From contig SKVC01000091.1 of assembly GCA_007129655.1 (NCBI GenBank), positions 1 through 36,726 on the forward strand: a stretch of 36,726 bases of DNA. Direction: 5' to 3'. Below, in pieces: positions 1 to 7,666 of the stretch. The notes beneath the pieces were generated by a model, which saw only the letters and a program-made list of their open reading frames with translations, was not told the origin of the DNA and made no database searches. The stretch is from Thermoplasmata archaeon (GTDB lineage: Archaea; Thermoplasmatota; Thermoplasmata; Halarchaeoplasmatales; Halarchaeoplasmataceae). The stretch's first letter is position 1. Every line of letters starts with the position of its first letter. The position numbers were made by a program, and so were the translations under genes.

Positions 1-1032
1 GATGAAAAAGACGAAGTTGTTGGAATGGTAACACAGGAAATGTTTACTCAGAGGAGACATCTTCCACTTTCGACAAAATTGGAAAACGTCATGAATAGTC
101 CTCCTTCGGTTCAAACCGAAGATAATGTGATGGATATCTGCGAAATGCTCATGTCTGCAGGATATCGTGGGATACCTGTGAAGTCATCCAAAGGGAAAAT
201 AGTAGGGTTTGTTTCCCGAACAGACATAGTTAAAAAGATACCTGAGATGAAGGAATTTAAGGACTTGAAAGTTAATGAGATAATGACTCCTGCACCTTCA
301 ACGATCACGGAACACGATTCGATCGATTTGGCAAAGAACATGATGAGAGATCTCGATGAAAAGGTTCTTCCGGTCGTGAACAAACAGGGTAAATTGAGTG
401 GTATGATCGGTATTAAGGATATGATAAAATCCGATCTATATCCGTATATTAGAGAAGAAAAAGGCGACATGACAGGTGAGCGAGATTCACCACACCGAAA
501 GATAGAGATAAGAAGCTTGATGAATTCTCCACCGATAACTACCACACCGGACGAAGACAGTATAGAGGCCGCACGTAAGATGGCTGAAAATGATATATCT
601 ACTCTTATAGCATTGGACGAATACGGAGATATCAAAGGTGTTCTTACCAGTATTGACTTGATAGAGACTCTAGCGAGTTTCAAAGAAGGCGAACGTGTTT
701 ATGTACAAATAACCGGGCTAAACGAAGGGCCGGATACGCTGGATATGATGTACGAACTGATACAAAAATATCTGCAGAAATTCAATAATGTTATCAAACC
801 GTTGGTTATGAATATTCACGTGGTTACTCACAACAAAGAAGGTACCGAAACGAAATTCAGTCTCCGTATGAGACTTCAATCGGATCACGGTATGTTCTAT
901 GTTAAGGAACATGATTGGAACATAATGAGGGCGCTTAACGAAGGTCTCGATAACATGGAACGTATCATATTCGAGGAAAAAGAGAGGCATCTGGATCGGA
1001 TCAGAAAACATCCTAAATACAGAGGTCAGTAG
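1..1032 (+). CDS. CBS-domain protein with C-terminal ribosome-hibernation-like domain (5' end outside window)
   Basis: The reading frame is open from the first base, and the sequence before the first ATG (base 25) reads as the end of a CBS domain (DEVVGMVTQEMF), so the true start lies upstream. Three further CBS modules are visible, beginning near LENVMNSPP, KVNEIMTPAP and EIRSLMNSPP, each ending in the usual G-x-[VI]-[ST]-x-x-D-[IL] pattern. That makes four CBS units including the cut one. The last ~105 residues (from about YVQITGLN) resemble the S30AE/HPF fold of ribosome-hibernation factors, ending in a long basic/acidic helix. CBS pairs bind adenine nucleotides in known families, so an energy- or stress-sensing ribosome or nucleic-acid partner is possible; this is inference. 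The gene overlaps the convergent hydrolase gene by 7 bases. Confidence 0.85.
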   Translation, partial: DEKDEVVGMVTQEMFTQRRHLPLSTKLENVMNSPPSVQTEDNVMDICEMLMSAGYRGIPVKSSKGKIVGFVSRTDIVKKIPEMKEFKDLKVNEIMTPAPSTITEHDSIDLAKNMMRDLDEKVLPVVNKQGKLSGMIGIKDMIKSDLYPYIREEKGDMTGERDSPHRKIEIRSLMNSPPITTTPDEDSIEAARKMAENDISTLIALDEYGDIKGVLTSIDLIETLASFKEGERVYVQITGLNEGPDTLDMMYELIQKYLQKFNNVIKPLVMNIHVVTHNKEGTETKFSLRMRLQSDHGMFYVKEHDWNIMRALNEGLDNMERIIFEEKERHLDRIRKHPKYRGQ

Positions 1033-2030
1033 AACTTCCAGTGATCTTGGAGAGCACGCTTAGTTCTCTCTACAGCCTGTCTTCCGAGACAATTGTCATC
1101 GTATACACTTGTGTGTTCCAGTTTCAGCTCTTTCCCCTCGGTCAAAGCGGATATACCGGCTATTATCTCGGCTAAAGAGTTTAGATGATATCCTCCTTCA
1201 AGGAAGAAGGCTATTTTCCCACCACACAATTTTTGTGAGAGGTCGATCGATTTTTTTGACATCTCGATGTATGCTTGACTCGAAAGAGATAATCCCGTCA
1301 TTCCATCGGAATAGTGACCATCGGTACCCAGAGAAACGAGTATTAATTTAGGTTTATAATCTGATAATATCGGTTCTATCAATTCATCCCACGCGAATCC
1401 GTAGGACGAATCACCGACTCCTGTTTGAAATGGAACGTTAACGTTAAAACCTTCACCCCTTCCATCTCCTATGGCTATGGCTTCGCCCGTACCCGGATAT
1501 ATTCCATAATGATGGGTAGAGATGAACAAAACTCCCGGATCAGAGTAGTATATATCGCTAGTACCGTTTCCATGATGACCGTCAAAATCCAATATTGCAA
1601 CTTTATCCACGCCTGAATGTGCCGCTGCCAGGGCTATATTATTTAAGTAACAGAAACCTCCACCATAACCGGCGCCTGCGTGGTGTCCCGGCGGCCTTAG
1701 AAGAGCCAGGGCGGCCTTGCCTTTTTTGGAGATATCGACAGCAGATAAAGCTCCGGCTGCGGATAGTCTAGCGATATCGTATGTGCTTTCACAGATATAG
1801 GTGTCACCACCGTCCAAATAGCCGGGTGGATGAGACTTTAATCGAGATATGTATTCTTCCGTATGAACCACGGTTAAATTCTCTTCGGAAATATGTTCGG
1901 GAACGATAACATCTTCTGTCAGATCCTCCTTATCGAGTCGCTCCATAACTTCGATTAACCTATCAGGTCTTTCCGGGTGGGTCCCCTTTTGTTTATGAAG
2001 GATATAATCAGGATGAAATATTATCTCCAT
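1026..2030 (-). CDS. Histone deacetylase / AcuC / acetylpolyamine amidohydrolase family protein
   Basis: A zinc-dependent deacetylase of the arginase/deacetylase fold, 334 residues, near the usual length. Visible motifs are RPPGHHA with the His pair at 116-117, GFCYLNN near 125-131, and LDFDGHHGNGT, where D150 and H152 fit the zinc ligands. STHHYGIYPG and SLGTDGHYSDG follow; the Asp in the latter is the likely third ligand. Substrate cannot be told from sequence: acetyl-lysine on chromatin proteins or Acs, or acetylpolyamines, are the family options. The start is an ATG at 2030 with an AT-rich TATA-like element about 27 bases upstream, so the mRNA is probably leaderless. It is divergent from dph6 and shares that element. 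Its 3' end overlaps the CBS gene by 7 bases. Confidence 0.9.
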   Translation of the reverse strand: MEIIFHPDYILHKQKGTHPERPDRLIEVMERLDKEDLTEDVIVPEHISEENLTVVHTEEYISRLKSHPPGYLDGGDTYICESTYDIARLSAAGALSAVDISKKGKAALALLRPPGHHAGAGYGGGFCYLNNIALAAAHSGVDKVAILDFDGHHGNGTSDIYYSDPGVLFISTHHYGIYPGTGEAIAIGDGRGEGFNVNVPFQTGVGDSSYGFAWDELIEPILSDYKPKLILVSLGTDGHYSDGMTGLSLSSQAYIEMSKKSIDLSQKLCGGKIAFFLEGGYHLNSLAEIIAGISALTEGKELKLEHTSVYDDNCLGRQAVERTKRALQDHWKFY

Positions 2031-2050
2031 ATTTGTGTAAAACTTAGCAA

Positions 2051-2062
2051 ATTATTTAAATG
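2051..2062. promoter_or_regulatory. Shared TATA element between two divergent leaderless genes
   Basis: The sequence ATTATTTAAATG lies almost exactly midway between the start codons at 2030 (minus) and 2082 (plus), which are only 51 bases apart. Read either way it gives a TTTAAATA/TTATTTAAAT-like TATA box at about 22-30 bases from a start codon, the spacing expected for archaeal leaderless transcripts. No second TATA-like site is evident in the gap. One TBP site probably serves both directions. Confidence 0.6.
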
Positions 2063-2081
2063 TTGATGACAAAGAACCTGC

Positions 2082-2750
2082 ATGGGTTACGCGGTACTGT
2101 ATTCCGGTGGAAAAGATTCCAATCTTGCTATGTGGTATGGTGAGAAAGCAGGAATAGATATTAAAGTGATTTTAACCGTATCTCCTCGTAGCGAAGATAG
2201 TTATATGTTTCATAAACCAAATCTTGGACTCGTACCTCAATTAACAGAATCAATGGGTTTAGAACAGATAACCGTTGAAACTTGCGGTGAAAAAGAAGTT
2301 GAACTGGAAGAGCTTGAGAAAACCCTTGAACAACTTGAGATAGAAGGAGTTATCAGCGGAGCAGTAGCGTCTACATATCAGCGCGACAGGATAGACAATA
2401 TTTGCGGAGAACACGGTTGGGATCATTATGCACCTTTATGGGGTATGGAACAAAGGGAGATATTAGACACCTTGATCGAAGAGGGTTTTGAATGTGTCAT
2501 CGTGGGAGTCGCCGCCATGGGTCTAGATAGTTCGTGGTTGGGTAGAACTATCGATGATAAATTGATAAAGGAATTGGAAGAACTGGAAGATAGATATAAA
2601 ATAAATATAGCCGGGGAAGGAGGGGAATATGAAAGTCTAGTGTTAGGTGGCCCAAATTTCAGATGGGGTTTCGAAATAGTATCTGCAGTAAAACATTGGG
2701 ACGGTCACAGAGGTACATTAGAGGTAAAAGAATTGAAAAGGAGGGCATGA
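2082..2750 (+). CDS. dph6: Diphthine--ammonia ligase (Dph6-type ATP pyrophosphatase)
   Basis: A 222-residue adenine-nucleotide alpha-hydrolase. The PP-loop SGGKDS is at residues 8-13, directly after the first strand YAVLY. The C-terminal half holds GEGGEYESLVLGGP, the signature of the MJ0570/Dph6 family. In this family the enzyme uses ATP and ammonium for the final amidation of diphthine to diphthamide on elongation factor 2. The length matches archaeal Dph6 without the eukaryotic C-terminal extensions. It starts at an ATG about 25 bases after a TATA element, with no ribosome site, as for a leaderless mRNA. It stands alone; the next gene is convergent. Confidence 0.9.
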   Translation: MGYAVLYSGGKDSNLAMWYGEKAGIDIKVILTVSPRSEDSYMFHKPNLGLVPQLTESMGLEQITVETCGEKEVELEELEKTLEQLEIEGVISGAVASTYQRDRIDNICGEHGWDHYAPLWGMEQREILDTLIEEGFECVIVGVAAMGLDSSWLGRTIDDKLIKELEELEDRYKINIAGEGGEYESLVLGGPNFRWGFEIVSAVKHWDGHRGTLEVKELKRRA

Positions 2751-2770
2751 AACAGGCCCTTGAATATGTT

Positions 2771-3295
2771 TTATCTTACGAAGGTAGATTCCTTGCCTAT
2801 CTCTTTCGGATCAGGGGTGATATCTTCACCTGGAGATTGATCTTTACCATCTGTGTGAAAATCTACCTCGTCTTTGAGTATATCGTAATGTTTACGCTCC
2901 ATGTTAGCTAAATGTTCGAAGGTGTCTTTGTAGAGTTTCTTCTCTTTAGCTAGATATCGATATATCTTTTCAGCATTCAATTCGTTTTGGCGGGCCGCCT
3001 GAAGAGATTCTATCATACTTTCTGTAGTTCCTACATCGATCTCGGCTTCGTGTGGCGGTAATTCCTTGTCCTTAGGGAATTTTATCTTTTTGTCACCGAA
3101 CTCATTCTGGTGTATCTTTTTGAGCTCATGACTATGCATCTCTTCCTCCTCGGCTAGTTTTCTGAATTTTTTGCCCTTCAATTCACCGACGACATTTTCT
3201 GCGAATTCGAGATAGGTTTTCCTAGAAGCTTTTTCTGCAACTATAGAATATCCGATGATCTCCCTGAATGTCAACTCGTCCAATACTTCTTTCAT
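2771..3295 (-). CDS. Ferritin-like (rubrerythrin-type) diiron protein, paralogue A
   Basis: A four-helix-bundle ferritin-like protein of 174 residues with a complete set of diiron ligands. They are a Glu in helix 1 (IVAEKAS), an ExxH in helix 2 (EEMH within LAEEEEMHSHEL), a Glu in helix 3 (ARQNELNAEKIY) and an ExxH in helix 4 (ERKH). It has no C-terminal rubredoxin CxxC pairs, so it is not a full rubrerythrin. A peroxide-scavenging or iron-handling role is family-based inference. The frame is open to a TTG at 3304 (three extra residues); I chose the ATG at 3295. The TATAAAT-like box at 3323-3330 is 26-35 bases upstream and does not decide between them. The next gene upstream is a paralogue with its own promoter. 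Confidence 0.82.
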   Translation of the reverse strand: MKEVLDELTFREIIGYSIVAEKASRKTYLEFAENVVGELKGKKFRKLAEEEEMHSHELKKIHQNEFGDKKIKFPKDKELPPHEAEIDVGTTESMIESLQAARQNELNAEKIYRYLAKEKKLYKDTFEHLANMERKHYDILKDEVDFHTDGKDQSPGEDITPDPKEIGKESTFVR

Positions 3296-3322
3296 GCTTA
3301 TCAATCTTAGAAAGACGTGGTG

Positions 3323-3330
3323 TTATAAAT
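3323..3330 (-). promoter_or_regulatory. TATA box of ferritin-like paralogue A
   Basis: On the minus strand this reads ATTTATAA, about 20-27 bases before the TTG at 3304 and 28-35 before the ATG at 3295. It suggests that the gene has its own promoter although its paralogue lies just upstream in the same direction. Confidence 0.5.
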
Positions 3331-3363
3331 CTCTTTCGAAGAAATTTACTGTTCCGGGTTCGG

Positions 3364-3906
3364 TTATCTCACTTTGCTGGAGATGTTTTCTCTTTCCTCT
3401 CTTATCCAGATAGAAGGATCTTCGCTGCCCTTTATTTCTTTCGTATCTACACCCTCTTCGTACATTTTCTTTTCAGCCTTCAAAGATTCATAGTGGCCGT
3501 GTTCCATAGCGGCGAGTAATTTGAAAAATTTCTTGTGTTCGGGTTGATTTTTTGCCAGGTAGGTATATATCTCATAGGCGTTGTGTTCACTTTTGATGGC
3601 TGCATCTAAAGATTGTATCAGATTGATTATAGTATCTATATTGACGTCGCCTTCGTGTGGTGGAAGACCTTCTTTATCAGGTACTACATACTTATCGTTT
3701 CCAAAGAGACGTTTGTGCAGTTTCAATAGCTCTGATTTATGCATCTTTTCGTCGGATGCCAGGGAATGATATCTCTGGGCCGGTAATTCAGACAATCCGT
3801 CTGCCATCTTTGTATAGAATTGATATGCATTTTCTTCTGCTTCGATTGAATAACCCATTATCTCCTTGAAGCTCAGCGAATCTAGTGTTTCGTACATGTT
3901 TATCAT
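3364..3906 (-). CDS. Ferritin-like (rubrerythrin-type) diiron protein, paralogue B
   Basis: A 180-residue protein aligning end to end with paralogue A: both begin M-I-[SN]-M, share [LE]LP-PHE in the middle loop, and have the same helix spacing. Diiron ligands are intact: Glu in SIEAEENAY, EKMH in helix 2, Glu in IKSEHNAYEIY, and EHGH in helix 4. There is no rubredoxin domain. The tail beyond helix 4 is charged and differs from paralogue A. The ATG at 3906 lies 21-28 bases after a TATA box (minus strand, 3927-3934), so the mRNA is likely leaderless; the in-frame ATG at 3897 is an alternative. Tandem duplication is the simplest origin. The role (peroxide reduction or iron binding) is inferred. 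Confidence 0.82.
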   Translation of the reverse strand: MINMYETLDSLSFKEIMGYSIEAEENAYQFYTKMADGLSELPAQRYHSLASDEKMHKSELLKLHKRLFGNDKYVVPDKEGLPPHEGDVNIDTIINLIQSLDAAIKSEHNAYEIYTYLAKNQPEHKKFFKLLAAMEHGHYESLKAEKKMYEEGVDTKEIKGSEDPSIWIREERENISSKVR

Positions 3907-3926
3907 ATTTATCAGGAGCTTTGATG

Positions 3927-3934
3927 TATAAAAT
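3927..3934 (-). promoter_or_regulatory. TATA box of ferritin-like paralogue B
   Basis: The minus strand reads ATTTTATA here, about 21-28 bases before the ATG at 3906. It lies between the end of the aldo/keto reductase gene and this gene, so the ferritin-like gene need not depend on the upstream operon. Confidence 0.55.
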
Positions 3935-3941
3935 CCTTTTG

Positions 3942-5108
3942 TTATAGGTGAAGATTAAGAATGTTATTTATCGAACCCTTGATACTTTCAAAGGATTCGG
4001 TATCATCGGCACCTTCTTTTTTCAGACTCCAGAGCTTTTGAAATATTGGTAGGATCTGGCTCTCTTTAGCCATATTGCGTTGGGCTGCAACCTCCAAAAC
4101 GTATACCAGCTGGGATATCGCTTCTGAGCTATCGTTTGGAAGTGGATTACTTAATATTGATTTTATCAATCTTGGCTCTTCTCGGTCTAAGAAGTCATCC
4201 TCTCTCTTTAAAACATCGTCTATGTGATCCATATCTTCATGGTATATCTCCCAACCGGATCCACCAATATTCTCTTCCAAATGTTCCTTTTTGGAAGGTC
4301 CGGTAAGAGCACAGACGATGCCTGGTTGGGAAAGTACCCATCTGATTGCTATTTGAACAGGTGTTTTATCGTACTTTTTTCCGAGTTCTTTCAACTCGTC
4401 TACTATGCGTAAAGCTGATTCTGATCTAGTGTATTTGAACAATGGATCGATATTTCGTATATCTATATCCTGAAAACTGGAATTTCTGTTGTATCTGCCG
4501 GTTAGTACACCCCTTCCGGTAACGCTGAAAGCGATGCCGGCGATCCCTTCATCTCTACATATGGGTAGAAGAGTATCTAAAGCTGAACGAGCAACGGGGC
4601 TAAGTTCCATCATCACGGCCCCTATATTTCCTTTTTTAAAGTAAGATGATGCATTTTCTTGGGAAAGATGGCTTATACCGTAATGCACGATCTTACCGTC
4701 GCTTTGGAGATCTTGTAGTGCGTTCAATGTTTCCTCGATAGGTGTATTTATATCTGCATAATGCACAAAGTAAAAATCTATATAATCTGTATCGAGTTCC
4801 CGTAAACTGTTTTCACAGGATGATATCACATGTTCATACGAAAGTATCGGTTCGATTTCGTTCTTCATCCCTACCTTGGTACTCACATACATTTCTTCGC
4901 GATCTGGCTTTATGATTTTTCCCAATATTCTTTCGGCTTTGGGTCCATATGCAGGTGCCGTATCGAAATAATTTACTCCGTGTTTTCTAGCATGAAGAAG
5001 TACTTTTTTATAGGTGCTGATATCAGTGCCACCGTAGGCGCCGCTTAGTGCGTAACACCCCATACCGACTTGGGATATATCCATCTTTTTGTACCTGCTG
5101 TAGTCCAT
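3942..5108 (-). CDS. Aldo/keto reductase
   Basis: An NAD(P)H-dependent oxidoreductase of the AKR superfamily, 388 residues. The catalytic tetrad is visible: D49 and Y54 in NYFDTAPAYG, K78 in VSTKVG, and H116 in FYFVHYAD. The barrel continues through VQIAIRWVLSQPG and a cofactor-binding GPSKKEHLEEN near residue 280. The last ~80 residues form a helical extension longer than in a standard ~315-residue AKR; its role is unknown. It is the third gene of a minus-strand run (HAD phosphatase, AhpD-like, AKR). The ATG is preceded by a TGGAGTT site 14 bases after the upstream stop codon. The substrate is not predictable. Confidence 0.88.
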   Translation of the reverse strand: MDYSRYKKMDISQVGMGCYALSGAYGGTDISTYKKVLLHARKHGVNYFDTAPAYGPKAERILGKIIKPDREEMYVSTKVGMKNEIEPILSYEHVISSCENSLRELDTDYIDFYFVHYADINTPIEETLNALQDLQSDGKIVHYGISHLSQENASSYFKKGNIGAVMMELSPVARSALDTLLPICRDEGIAGIAFSVTGRGVLTGRYNRNSSFQDIDIRNIDPLFKYTRSESALRIVDELKELGKKYDKTPVQIAIRWVLSQPGIVCALTGPSKKEHLEENIGGSGWEIYHEDMDHIDDVLKREDDFLDREEPRLIKSILSNPLPNDSSEAISQLVYVLEVAAQRNMAKESQILPIFQKLWSLKKEGADDTESFESIKGSINNILNLHL

Positions 5109-5122
5109 TTTAAACTCCAGTT

Positions 5123-5683
5123 TCAGTAATTGTAACCTTCTTTTTCCTCCTTGGTAACTTCGACTCCCAGACCAAGGGCTATTCGGTTGACGAAATTGAA
5201 GTAACTAGTGATCAGGTTGACATTCAGGATTTCTGATTCGGATAGACCGTTATCCCTAAATTCTTCGATATCTTTGTTTTCGATTGAATTCGGGTTCTCC
5301 GTAAGTTTTCTAGCGTACCGTACTAAACTTTTCTCTCTTTCGGTCAGTGAAGGCATCTCATGTTGCTTCATTATCAGTTCGTCGATCCTTTGATTGTCTT
5401 TCCAATAGTGATTCAGTGCCTCAGAATGGTGCTCGACACAATATTTGCAGCCGTTGGATGCTGATACGATTACCGCTATGAGCTCGCATTCCTCCCGAGA
5501 TATTTTTCGATCCCGGAACATGATGCTCATGTAGAGGTCTAGATGTGCAGCTAAAGCATTTGGATTGAGGCTGTGCACCTTCATTATGTTGGAGATTTTA
5601 CCACGTTGCTTTTTTAGACCATCGTATAGTTCTCCGAGCTTCCCCTCTGCATCCTCTTCTTCGATTTCTTTAATCCATGACAT
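5123..5683 (-). CDS. AhpD-like / carboxymuconolactone decarboxylase family protein (peroxidase-related)
   Basis: A 186-residue all-helical protein. The CMD/AhpD core contains the redox motif C79-K-Y-C82 with H86 (GCKYCVEHH), matching the CxxC...H active site of alkylhydroperoxidase-D-like proteins. The C-terminal segment VNLITSYFNFVNRIALGLGVE is typical of the 'peroxidase-related enzyme' branch, which often ends in such a helix. The start ATG follows a GAGGTC site by about six bases, and that site sits right behind the stop of the HAD gene, so translation is probably coupled. With the two diiron proteins downstream, the context suggests defence against peroxide; this is inference. Confidence 0.85.
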   Translation of the reverse strand: MSWIKEIEEEDAEGKLGELYDGLKKQRGKISNIMKVHSLNPNALAAHLDLYMSIMFRDRKISREECELIAVIVSASNGCKYCVEHHSEALNHYWKDNQRIDELIMKQHEMPSLTEREKSLVRYARKLTENPNSIENKDIEEFRDNGLSESEILNVNLITSYFNFVNRIALGLGVEVTKEEKEGYNY

Positions 5684-5694
5684 ATTTTGACCTC

Positions 5695-6366
5695 TTATCT
5701 TTTATTGTCGTCTAAAGGCTCTTCCAATATATAGATTATATCTTTAGGTGTTTCGGCTAGGAATTCGGCCTCACTGATTTCATCTTTACCGTAGCCGTAA
5801 AGTGCACCGATGAACTGTATCGAATTTTCTTTTGCAGCTTCAAGATCGTGGTATCTATCTCCGATCATGATCGTACGGAGGTCGCCTGAGGACTCTATTA
5901 ACTCTTTGATCCCATGAACTTTGCTCTCCATATCATCCGCACTTTTGATAAAATCAAAATACCCTGTGATATTCTGGGTATAGAGTACATAATCTATATA
6001 ATCGGTCGTTGCATTGCTGCATATGGCTAGTGTATGGCCTTGATTTGACAATCGTTCAAGTATATTTGGGATGCCGGGAAAAAGCCGGCCATGTATCTTT
6101 ATATGCTTCGCTTCGGCTACCCAAAGAGCCTGTAAAAAATCATCGTACTTATCCATGCCATCATCTCCATAAGATGAAAGTAATTCAGTACAAAAATTCT
6201 TTGTGTTTTCGCCCATGAGAGATAGGATAAAGTCGTCCCGAGACGGAGGCAGACCGACATTTTTCAACGCTTCTTGAACTCCTGGTAATACAGATGCTTC
6301 GCTGTCTAGAAGCGTTCCGTCTAGGTCGAATATTATTAAGTACATTATATTGGGTTTATTTTCCAT
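5695..6366 (-). CDS. HAD-superfamily phosphatase, phosphoglycolate-phosphatase-like
   Basis: A 223-residue HAD hydrolase. Motif I is FDLDGTLLDSE, with D14 as the expected nucleophile and D16 as the acid/base; motif II is ICSNATTD; motif IV is MIGDRYHDLEAAK. The cap between motifs I and II is alpha-helical, as in Gph/beta-phosphoglucomutase-like enzymes, so the substrate is a small phosphorylated metabolite that cannot be named. The ATG at 6366 is about 30 bases from a TATA-like element shared with the divergent kinase gene. A second in-frame ATG (6345) sits immediately before YLIIFDLDG and would give the more usual N terminus. First gene of the three-gene minus-strand operon. Confidence 0.85.
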   Translation of the reverse strand: MENKPNIMYLIIFDLDGTLLDSEASVLPGVQEALKNVGLPPSRDDFILSLMGENTKNFCTELLSSYGDDGMDKYDDFLQALWVAEAKHIKIHGRLFPGIPNILERLSNQGHTLAICSNATTDYIDYVLYTQNITGYFDFIKSADDMESKVHGIKELIESSGDLRTIMIGDRYHDLEAAKENSIQFIGALYGYGKDEISEAEFLAETPKDIIYILEEPLDDNKR

Positions 6367-6393
6367 GGGTAATAAGATTTACTCTTTCGCTGG

Positions 6394-6403
6394 TTTTATA
6401 TTC
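6394..6403. promoter_or_regulatory. Shared TATA element between HAD phosphatase and polyprenol-kinase-like gene
   Basis: TTTTATATTC lies between start codons at 6366 (minus) and 6422 (plus), 55 bases apart. On the plus strand its end is about 19 bases before the ATG at 6422; on the minus strand (GAATATAAAA) it is about 28-37 bases before 6366. I see no other TATA-like site in the gap. Confidence 0.5.
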
Positions 6404-6421
6404 TAAAAACACTTGCCGGGC

Positions 6422-7072
6422 ATGATGACTAGCGGAGATATATACGGTCTGCTGCTTGTTTACATGTACGTGTTTGTACTTATAGCTGTGACTGAAAAGA
6501 TAGTCAATAACGGATTACTCAGCCGAAAGATACTACATGTTTGTGTCGGCAACGTATTGTTCATATTACCACTCTTTGATTCGCGTTGGGTCATGACTTT
6601 TTTGGCGGCTGCACCTTTCGTTTTACTCACGTACCTGATCAGTCCATATTCTCCTTTGAAAACAGTTAGTAAAACATCATCAAAGGGGCACAGTTTGGGC
6701 TTGTTTTACTATGCTGTTTCATGGACTGTTCTCGCGTTCTTCTTCTTCGAAAGACCTGAAATCATAGCTGTTGGTATAGTTGCGATGTCCTACGGCGACG
6801 GTTTCGCATCCATGGTGGGTGTGCGTTATGGTAAGAGAAAATTCAACGTTTGTGGAGATGAAAAATCCATTGAAGGGTCTATAACAATGTTTGGGGTGAC
6901 AGCAGCGATGGCGATGATCGTCCTTCTATATTATGGGGTCACACCCATTCCACTATACCTGATTGTTCTGATCCCTCTAGCAGCTACATTCGCGGAAGCT
7001 ATTACACCCAAAGGATTGGATAATTTGACCATATCCATATCTGCCGCAATACTTTATTACCTCTTATTTTGA
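6422..7072 (+). CDS. CTP-dependent polyprenol kinase-like membrane protein (dolichol/phytol kinase family)
   Basis: An integral membrane protein of 216 residues with about six or seven hydrophobic segments. It carries the family pattern of dolichol and phytol kinases: LSRKILHVCVGN near the N terminus, SYGDGFASMVGVRYGKRKF in the centre and GDEKSIEGSITMF just after, the conserved GD...G..fGK....K(S/T)xEG block that binds CTP in this family. It probably phosphorylates an isoprenoid alcohol for lipid-linked glycan assembly or isoprenoid salvage. The frame is open to a TTG at 6413, but the ATG at 6422 fits the TATA spacing better. It is followed after 10 bases by a second kinase gene. Confidence 0.8.
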   Translation: MMTSGDIYGLLLVYMYVFVLIAVTEKIVNNGLLSRKILHVCVGNVLFILPLFDSRWVMTFLAAAPFVLLTYLISPYSPLKTVSKTSSKGHSLGLFYYAVSWTVLAFFFFERPEIIAVGIVAMSYGDGFASMVGVRYGKRKFNVCGDEKSIEGSITMFGVTAAMAMIVLLYYGVTPIPLYLIVLIPLAATFAEAITPKGLDNLTISISAAILYYLLF

Positions 7073-7082
7073 TTACTACGTA

Positions 7083-7646
7083 ATGCGCTTCGTTGTCATA
7101 GACGGTTTGGATGCTTCGGGAAAAGATACGCAGGCATCTTCCATTAAGCAGCGTTATGAAGATATGGGCGATCGGGTGATATTACGCTCACATCCATCTA
7201 CGGATAACATATACGGACGAAGGGCGAAAAGTGCATTATGGCGCAGAGACAAAAAAAGTAGATTGGAAGCCTCGGCTTACTATGCGATGGACGTTATCCA
7301 CTCAGTACGAAATTACTATGGAAAGGCAGACACCGTTATTTTTGTTAGATATCTCTGCGGAGCAGCCTATCTACCCTATCCTTTAGCTAAGACCCTATAT
7401 CACAGCTTTTCAACTCTTCTGCCTTCAACAAAATACAAAATTTTTTTGGATGTCGAACCTGAAATTGCCATCGAGAGAATAAACGGAAGGCCTAGGAAAC
7501 AGATGTTCGAGAACATGAGATCATTGAAAAAGGTAAGGTCTCGAGTATTAAGACTGGTAAACGATTGGTACATCATAGATGCATCCAAACCACTAGAAGA
7601 TGTACAAAATGATATACACTGCGTTCTCGATGAGCTCGATAAGTGA
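7083..7646 (+). CDS. Thymidylate-kinase-like P-loop nucleoside monophosphate kinase
   Basis: A 187-residue P-loop kinase. The N terminus VVIDGLDASGKDTQ is a Walker A loop of the thymidylate kinase family, with Asp in place of the usual Ser after GK. The normal DR(Y/W) motif is replaced by VRYLCGAAYL near residue 80, keeping the Arg. A lid-like region with Arg/Lys (RINGRPRKQMFE) is present. dTMP kinase is the closest family call, but the altered DRY/DRW motif and the tight link to a polyprenol kinase leave the acceptor uncertain. No ribosome site is visible in the 10-base gap, so it is probably co-transcribed. It converges on tfb. Confidence 0.75.
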   Translation: MRFVVIDGLDASGKDTQASSIKQRYEDMGDRVILRSHPSTDNIYGRRAKSALWRRDKKSRLEASAYYAMDVIHSVRNYYGKADTVIFVRYLCGAAYLPYPLAKTLYHSFSTLLPSTKYKIFLDVEPEIAIERINGRPRKQMFENMRSLKKVRSRVLRLVNDWYIIDASKPLEDVQNDIHCVLDELDK

Positions 7647-7666
7647 TTTTGAAATCAGATTATAGC

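Noticed and set aside
111..683. 190-codon minus-strand ORF
   Set aside because: It is antisense to the CBS modules; the plus-strand product has recognisable domains and this one does not.
7644..7657. Palindrome TGATTT/AAATCA at the end of the thymidylate-kinase-like gene
   Set aside because: Only six base pairs, partly formed by the stop codon, with no T-run; too weak to call a terminator.
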